A stretch of DNA of 64,000 nt from NCBI GenBank assembly GCA_947561395.2, contig OX387194.1, positions 22,430,048-22,494,047 of the forward strand, in the 5' to 3' direction. This document shows positions 57,535-64,000 of this stretch, piece by piece. The notes beneath the pieces were generated by a model. The model did not search any database, had not been told where the DNA came from, and saw nothing but the letters and a program-made list of their open reading frames with translations. This DNA comes from Buxus sempervirens. Taxonomy: Eukaryota; Streptophyta; Magnoliopsida; Buxales; Buxaceae. Each line of letters opens with the position of its first letter. Position 1 is the stretch's first letter. The position numbers and the translations under genes are program-made.

Positions 57535-60068
57535 CCTACAATGTTGGTTTTCTTGTGTGTGGCTTTGATTTGCTTTCCTTGGTTGCAAGGACCACACATT
57601 CCTTTCTTTTTATTTTTCCCAAACTTGGGAATTCCTCTAACCAGCTCAGACTTAGAGATTTTTGACAAATCTCTATAGTTAATGTGGCCAAGTCTTCTAT
57701 GCCACAAATCAATTTCATTGCCTATGGAGGATTTTAAAGAACACTCATTGTTTCCAATAATCCCATAGCAATTATCACTTGTTCTTTCACCTACAAGAAC
57801 AGTTCTACCAGATTTATCCAATATTTTGCATTCTTTTCTGGTGAAATTAACAAATAATCTGGAATCACATAATTGGCTAATACTGATAAGATTTGCCTTC
57901 AAACCAGATACAAATAGAACATTCTTTAAGCAAACTCCATTTGGACCTGTAACAGTTCCTTTACCTTTGACCTGGGAGGTGCTTCCATCACCAAATGTAA
58001 CACTTCCACCAAAGTATTCTTCAAAAGTACTGAACATAGCCTTATGACCACACATGTGTCTTGAACAACCACTGTCCAAGTACCACATGTTGACATCATG
58101 AGCTTTTAAAGCTACATGAACCACATTAGCAATTAATGAATCTTTTCTTACCCAAATCTGTTTTTCAGGAGTCTTCTGAAAAGTACCTTCATCAACTACT
58201 TGAGTTTTTGAAGGAAGCTTCTTTGACAGATTTGAGACTTCCTGATTTAATGTTTCAGTCAATTTTAACAGAGAGTCAAATCTGTTGTATAAGTCCAGAG
58301 ACTGACTTTGGTTTACCTTTCTCTTATTATCAAAATATCCATCAGGAAAACCATACAGTGCATAACACTTTGGTCTTATATGACCCTTTTTATTGCAGTG
58401 ATGGCATACAAGTATGAACCTATGTTCAGAAAAATCAACATTTCTAGACTTGCCAGCATTTCTAAACTGTACAGATTTAGATTTCTCAGAAGTTGAAGAT
58501 GTACCTGTTGGTCTTACTTCTCCAGCATAAATTTTCTGTGAAGATTCCTTGTTTTGATTACTTACACTCATTCTCTTTTCAGCAGAATTTGAGCTTTCAG
58601 GAACTTCCTTTGAAATTGATTCCTCATTAATTTGATGATTTCCTGTAGAAGAATTTGAAGCATTAGATTTACTTGAATTTGAACCTTTCTCAAGTTCAAT
58701 CACTTTACCTTGAAGTGCAGAAATCTGAGCTTCCTTTTCTTTCAGTTTTTCAGTTTTTTCAGTTAAAGAAGTTACCAGAGAATCTTCTTTGGCATGTCTT
58801 TCAAGTAACTTCTGGTTTATTGACTCAATTTCTGCAAGAGCTTTATTTTTCTCTGTTTCTGATTCCTTCAATTTTTTACTCAGTTTCTTGACTTTCTGCT
58901 GAGCTCTATTGAATTCCTTATAGAGCTGATTGTAGGCTTCTTGTAGTTCTTCTTCATCATCTGATAAAGTCTCTTTATTATCTCCTGCAATTCTAGAGAT
59001 TGAACTACCAGAAGAGGATGAGTAAAAAGAATTGAAAGCAGTAAAATTAGCAGAGATATCCTCATCAGAGTGTGAAGAATTATCAGTGTTACTGTCATCC
59101 CAAGTAACCTGATAATTAGTCTTTTTCTTTTTATCCTTTGAGGGACAATCAGATGCAACATGTCCAAATCCTCTACATTTGTAACATTGGACTTCATCAT
59201 TCTGAGAAAATTTCTTCTCCTTTCTCGGATCAGACATTTTCTTATCAGATCTCCTATTTGATCTGTCCATGGATGATGAAGAATTTGATTGTCTCTTTTT
59301 AAACATTTTCTTAAACTTTTTGGCTAAGAGAACAAGTTCATCCATATCAACATCAGAATTATCTGATTCTTCAGTATTTACAGATTTTACAGATTTTAGA
59401 GCTATTCCTTTATTTCTTTTTGGAATATTCAGATCTAGCTCATAAGTCTGTAAAGATCCTACCAGATCTTCAATTCTCATGTTATCTACATCTTTTGCCT
59501 CTTGTATTGCAGTTACTTTAGGTCTGAATCTTTCAGGCAAAGATCTTAAGATTTTTCTAATAACCTTTGATGTAGAGATTTTTTCTCCAAGATTAAAACT
59601 AGAATTAACAATATCTGAGAGTTTAGCATAAAACTCATCAAAAGACTCATCATCTTTCATATATAGAGTTTCGAAAGATGTAGTAAGTCTTTGAAGTCTG
59701 GAAAGCTTGACAGCTGAGGTTCCTTCATGAATGACCTCAAGAGTGTCCCAAGCTTCCTTAGCAACTTCACATGAGGAAATTCTCCTGAATTCCTCAACAC
59801 TAATAGCACAAAATAAGGCATTCATTGCCTTGTTGTTCCATCCACATTGATCAGATTCAGTTTTAGTCCACTGATCATGAGGTTTAGGGATCACAACACC
59901 TACTTCTGTTGTGATCACAGGTGGATGATAACCATTACAAACCGAGAGCCAGACACGCTCATCGATAGATTTCAGGTAAGCTCTCATTCTTGCTTTCCAG
60001 TAAGAATAATTGTTAACTTCAAATAATGGAGGTCTAGAGGCAGATCCTCCTTCTTTTCCAAAATCCAT
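57535..60068 (-). CDS. SIRE gag-pol, N-terminal half: gag, protease, pre-integrase
   Basis: About 843 codons from ATG at 60068, 47 bases after the primer-binding site, all open. The gag core is at residues ~15-215 (YSYWKARMRAYL, AWDTLEVIHEGT, RSLPERFRPKV). A CCHC zinc knuckle is at 295-308 (CYKCRGFGHVASDC), followed by a Lys/Glu-rich coiled coil at ~370-460. A second knuckle is at 555-568 (CHHCNKKGHIRPKC). The protease motif LDSGCSRHM has its Asp near residue 665. The integrase zinc region has H790, H795, C825 and C828. D3 interrupts the frame just after THKKTN. Two knuckles and the long gag fit the SIRE/Maximus group. Confidence 0.93.
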
Positions 60069-60114
60069 GCTATAGATCTAGATCACACTTTGTATAGCAA
60101 TTCAAAGTGAGTAG

Positions 60115-60126
60115 GCTCTGATACCA
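60115..60126 (-). other. primer-binding site of SIRE (initiator tRNA-Met)
   Basis: Minus-strand TGGTATCAGAGC two bases after the 5' LTR end at 60129. Confidence 0.92.
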
Positions 60127-60128
60127 CT

Positions 60129-61164
60129 TGAAAGAGTATAAGACTACTCTTTAGGTCCACAATCTATAACAATTCAGAATTGAACAATGCGGAAACAATA
60201 CACAGAGAATTATACGAGGAAACCTGGATCCAGAACCAGGAAAAACCTCGAGTCTATATGAGGCGACTAACCCTTCGAAATCCACTATTGAATGAAAAGA
60301 CAATTACAAAGGAGTACATACTTAACCTTTACAATTTGACTCACTCAACAGCAATCCACAGTTCGAATCCACGAACTGCAACACAGCTTGAATCCACAAG
60401 CTGTAGAACACGATCAGTCCAGATCGCAAACAATCACTCACCAGTGATCCACAGTTCGAATCCACGAACTGCAACACAGCTTAAATCCACAAACTGCAGA
60501 ACACGATCAATCCAGATCGCAGCAATCCCCTCAGAATCCACTGAGACGATCCAATGCAGTAGGAATCCACCTACGCATCAATCAAGGCCGATCACCAATC
60601 CAGGAGATCACACGATCAAATGAAGTTCCGAATTGAAGAAGAATCCTCTATCTTCAATTCCAGGTGATCTATCTCAGATCTCCCCCTCACTCAATCGCCG
60701 ACTCTCTAAAGAAGATTTGATCGAATCTCAAACACCTCAAGATTCGAAATCAAAAAGATCCAAAGACAAAAGTCACAATTAAAAATTACAACACGTCTAT
60801 TTAAAGAATAAAACCCAGATCGCGTCGAGCGCTGGTGGCGTCGTGAAGCGATCGATGTAGACGGCTGGAAGCAAACTCAAGTCCCGCTCATAGTAAGTTG
60901 AATCAGTTACAAGCGCGCTGCTAGCGAGCTGCTAGCGGGAGAGTAAGCGGCATGTGCACGGACCTTTCTTTCAAAACACTAATTCCCTTATGCGCTGCCA
61001 GCGGGGTGGCAGCGGCGTGGTAGCAGTGTGGTGGCATCAACTTCTTCTTCTTTACTAAATTCACTGAATTTTCATTGTTTAATCTGCACATCTTGAAGCT
61101 TAATTAGAAGACATAATTTGTCAAACATTTGCCATAAAAAGGAGTGTGAGTTTTCACACTTACA
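60129..61164 (-). repeat. 5' LTR of the SIRE element
   Basis: 1036 bp on the minus strand from TGTAAGTGTG (61164) to CTCTTTCA (60129). A TATA-like TTTAAATA (minus strand) lies at 60798-60805. The stem-loop array is present at about 60352-60610. The five bases after it are cttgt (61165-61169); the matching TSD copy at the other end is lost with the 3' LTR. Confidence 0.94.
60352..60610 (-). repeat. array of stem-loops with a TGGAYT loop (SIRE 5' LTR)
   Basis: The same nine stem-loops as in the solo LTR, read on the minus strand. In one, both arms changed (CAGTTTG and TAAGCTG) yet pairing survives through G-U pairs. The outermost (GATCTCC and GGTGATC) has one mismatch. Confidence 0.88.
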
Positions 61165-61569
61165 CTTGTACTGATTGATGGTTTACTGTTGGATTACTCA
61201 GATTATTCGGGACTGATTTGTTATTGCTACTATTGCATGATTTACCACTGTATCATATTTTAAAACTGATAAACTGTATTTGAGCATGCATGTGCTACTT
61301 GCTGGGATATTAGTATCTCATTCCTTTTCGTTTTGTTTTGTTTTCAGATTCTAGTAAGGTCAACACCAGAGGTAATATGCTTGGTTCATGTGAGTTAGCC
61401 TTGGTTATAGTATTTTTATGATTTAGCTTGGGTTATAGTGCACTCTGATTATCCAGTTATTGTTTATTTCATGTTTCTCTTTCACTCTGATATTGCTATC
61501 CTGGGTTATATAATAACCTTCGGAGATAAGTTACGATTTTTCTACGTAACTTGGATCTGGGGCATTACA
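61165..61569 (+). repeat. 3' part of a gypsy-type LTR (A)
   Basis: Its last 0.4 kb is like 63600-63999. It has a stem-loop at 61304-61319, a long pyrimidine tract and AG near 61347, and the end GGCATTACA at 61569. Its left part was cut off by the SIRE insertion and is not found beside the SIRE 3' remnant. Confidence 0.75.
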
Positions 61570-63999
61570 CTTTAGAGGTTGGCGCCAGCTTCTTTAATGT
61601 GGGTTTTGTGATTGTTTGCTTAAAGCATAGTTGAGGTATTCTTGGGAAAACTAACTAAAGATTATATGGAATTTTTGGGTGAATAGGAGTTAAATTGGAA
61701 GCATAATTAAGGGTTAAAGTTCTGAAATTAGAAGGAAGTGTATGGTGCCAAGTGCTGCTGAGTGCAGCTAGGTGGCGCCTACCTCCCCAGAGGTTGGCGC
61801 CAGCCTGTTCTATTAACTTTTATTAAAGTGTTATTAAACCTAATTGGGGATTTAATTAGAAGATTAATTTAGTAGTAAATTGGGGTTTTAAAGGCCTGAG
61901 GGATGCTAAATTTGGAGCATGCTAGGTTTTCAAACAATGTGATTTTCCTTGAGTAATGAAATATTTCCAGCACTTGCATGATTTAATATGTAAAACTTAA
62001 ATGATGGAATTACCTACAGAATTAAATGGAAATGATAAAAAAGGGAGTGGAGTGAGTTGAAGATACTAAAGGGAAAACATATCTGGAGATTTAACTACTG
62101 AAATCAGAATTTCTTAAGTAAGGAAGTGATTTATTTAGGGAATTTGGAGTGTAATGAGTTATTGGATTAGTGGTGTAAATTGAGTGTTTAACCTTATAAA
62201 AATGGGTGGATATTTTATATACGAAATAAGGGTTTAGTGCATTGGGATTTCAAAGTAAAATTTATAGGAATGTCTCTTTTAGGTTCTGATCTCATTTGGG
62301 AATGTTGGAGAAATATTAGAGGAAATATACAGCAATTAAGTTAGCCAAGAGGTGGGGATCTACGAGTTGCATTTGAATGAATTGGGAGTACTTAAGGTAG
62401 GCCTTGAAGACTTATGTTATTTAAGGATGAACTAAGGTTAATTCTCATAAGAATTAAGGATAGCTTTGCTAGTAAAAATCTACTATTTGAGCTTAACAAG
62501 ATTAAAACAAATCTAAATTTATTTAAGAGGTTTGAATTCTGATTTCAGTACTTGGAGTTTATCAGTTGAGTTGAGCACAACACTTTTATTACTATTTTGA
62601 ATTGGACCTAAGATTTCTTATTTTGAAGATCACACCAAATGGTATAAGAAATTGCTGGAGTAAAACTCACTGTTGTGGCTATTGAGTAAGCTATTAAAAA
62701 AAGTTAGTGGTTAACTAAAGTTGAGGAAAATGCTAGAGATAATAGGAGCTGTTAAGAAGTTTATTCATAATTTGAAAGACTATAAGATAATACTCATAAA
62801 ACTCATTATTTGGACTAAATTGTGTCTAAGAATTTCTGATCTTCTGAATACAGTTAAACCTCGATTATTAGCACGGGTTTTCATCGCGGATTAGACGGGA
62901 TTGTCATTAAATCTTTACATCGGATCGGTTTTATTCGGATTCTTTGAAAAGGGATTTTAAAGTGAGTTGAAATGATTGGATCTTGATTTTGAATTGGTTT
63001 TCCTCCATGTACTTGGAGAGACGGTTTGTAATGCCCATGTACTTGGGTAGATGTTATACCTCCGTGCACTTGAGGATGCCTCATGTACTTGGGATGTTGA
63101 TGCCTCTGTGTATTCAGAGATGCCCCTTGTACTCAGGATGATATGATTGAGATTGAGCTGAGTTGTGCTTGCTGGATATCGCGTTTGGTTTTGGTTTTTA
63201 AGTCTAGTGGGCATAGCTCAATATGGATCCATTTAGGAGCTAGCTAATGGAAAGGATTGTTCTTTGCTAGTTGTAATACTTTGTTCACGCACGCGTTTCC
63301 ATTGTGTACTCAATGAGACCTGATCGTGTACTCAGCTGGCTGCAGGTATCCCTCATTTTATCGTGTACTCGGATTGTGACTGGATTAGTACATGCCAACC
63401 CATCACTGTACTGGGTGGGTTCTCTCGCAATAAGACGATGATCGTGTACTCGGAATTTGCACCTAAGCCGAGAGGTGGCATAGTGGACGTTGGCATTACT
63501 CTAGTTAAAGGCAGTCTTATTTCATGAGTCATGCTGTGACTTATCAATTGCTGATTTGATGATACATATTTGTTGTTGAACTGGATTATTCTTGTTATCT
63601 CGTATTGATCGATGGTTTACTATTGGATTACACAGATTATTGGGAAATGATGTGTTATCGCTACTGATGCATGATTTACACTGTATCATATTTTAGAACT
63701 GATAAATGTATTTGAGCATGCATGTGCTGCTTACTGGGATATTCATATCTCATTACGTTTTGTTTTGTTTTGTTTTCAGTTTCTGGTAAGGATGGCACCG
63801 GCGGGTATATGCTTGGTTCATGTGAGTTAGCCTTGGTTATAGTATTTTATTGTTGAGCTTTGGTTATAGTGCACTCTGATTATCCAATTATTGATTTATT
63901 CATGTCTTCCTTCACTCTGATATTGCAATCTTGGGTTATATATTAACCTTCGGAGATAAGTTACAGTTTCTCTACGTAACTTGGATCCAGGGCGTTACA
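61570..63999 (+). repeat. gypsy-type LTR (B), 3' portion
   Basis: Ends GGCGTTACA at 63999 and matches LTR A over the last 0.4 kb. Stem-loop at 63736-63751, acceptor-like AG near 63779. LTR A appears to be inserted in it, so the left part of B would lie beyond the SIRE element. aggttggcgccagc occurs twice (near 61575 and 61794). No gene is seen. Confidence 0.7.
63000..63460 (+). repeat. diverged short repeats (tgtacttgg/tgtactcgg) in LTR B
   Basis: Around a dozen copies of (c)atgtacttggg or cgtgtactcgg, at intervals of roughly 30 bases in 63000-63140 and wider after that. A comparable position in the 3' LTR of F holds the 24-bp repeats. Confidence 0.65.
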
Positions 64000-64000
64000 A

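Larger units (their letters stand above)
49666..61164 (-). mobile_element. SIRE/Maximus-type Ty1/copia retrotransposon, 3' truncated
   Basis: On the minus strand it has a 5' LTR (61164-60129), a tRNA-Met primer-binding site, one long gag-pol frame (60068-52738, split by solo LTR D3), and a long 3' region with a further ORF (50448-49651). No 3' LTR in the right orientation is found, so the end is lost near 49665. Two zinc knuckles in a long gag and an extra ORF after pol fit the SIRE/Maximus lineage. The left end is approximate. Confidence 0.85.

Overview
The window is nuclear DNA of a flowering plant, from a gene-poor region made almost entirely of long terminal repeat (LTR) retrotransposons stacked inside one another. 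I see no host gene that I can support. The evidence is the coding content (plant Tat/Ogre-type Ty3/gypsy and SIRE/Maximus-type Ty1/copia proteins), plant primer-binding sites (initiator tRNA-Met and a tRNA-Arg-like site), 5-bp target-site duplications (TSDs) and TG...CA LTR ends. The species cannot be told from the sequence.

Layout. (1) 1-23982, minus strand: a giant Ogre/Tat-like element. It has a 4.15-kb 5' LTR (19834-23982), a primer-binding site, a long leader, an extra ORF1 (16869-18302), gag, protease with a G-patch-like tail, reverse transcriptase, two RNases H, integrase, and the tip of the 3' LTR (1-126). Its genes carry about 14 stop codons and one frameshift. A 4.2-kb solo LTR of a related member (6557-10773) sits in the pol frame. 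(2) 23983-25740: unclassified repetitive DNA. (3) 25741-48770: a nest. A minus-strand Ogre-type LTR (L2) holds a solo LTR of a second Tat-like family (C1), which holds a plus-strand Ogre-type solo LTR (L1), which holds a solo LTR D1 and a short gypsy element F, and F holds another solo LTR (C2). L2 also holds solo LTR D2. (4) 48771-61164, minus strand: a SIRE/Maximus copia element with an open gag-pol frame (about 1654 codons without stops once solo LTR D3 at 55174-57534 is discounted), a truncated 3' end, a downstream ORF with a plant-transposon-protein-like region, and an inverted solo LTR of its own family (50510-51545). (5) 61165-64000: 3' parts of two plus-strand gypsy-type LTRs.

Seven solo LTRs are bounded here, six with exact TSDs and one (L1) with a 4-of-5 match. 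This points to heavy loss of elements by LTR-LTR recombination. The most unusual signals are structural. The SIRE LTR leader carries nine stem-loops with unrelated stems but almost the same loop (TGGAYT). The D-type LTRs carry a 90-nt block, after a splice-acceptor-like site, that varies like coding sequence. A small stem-loop is shared by all seven gypsy-type LTR copies. Arrays of short palindromes lie upstream of the TATA boxes in several LTRs.
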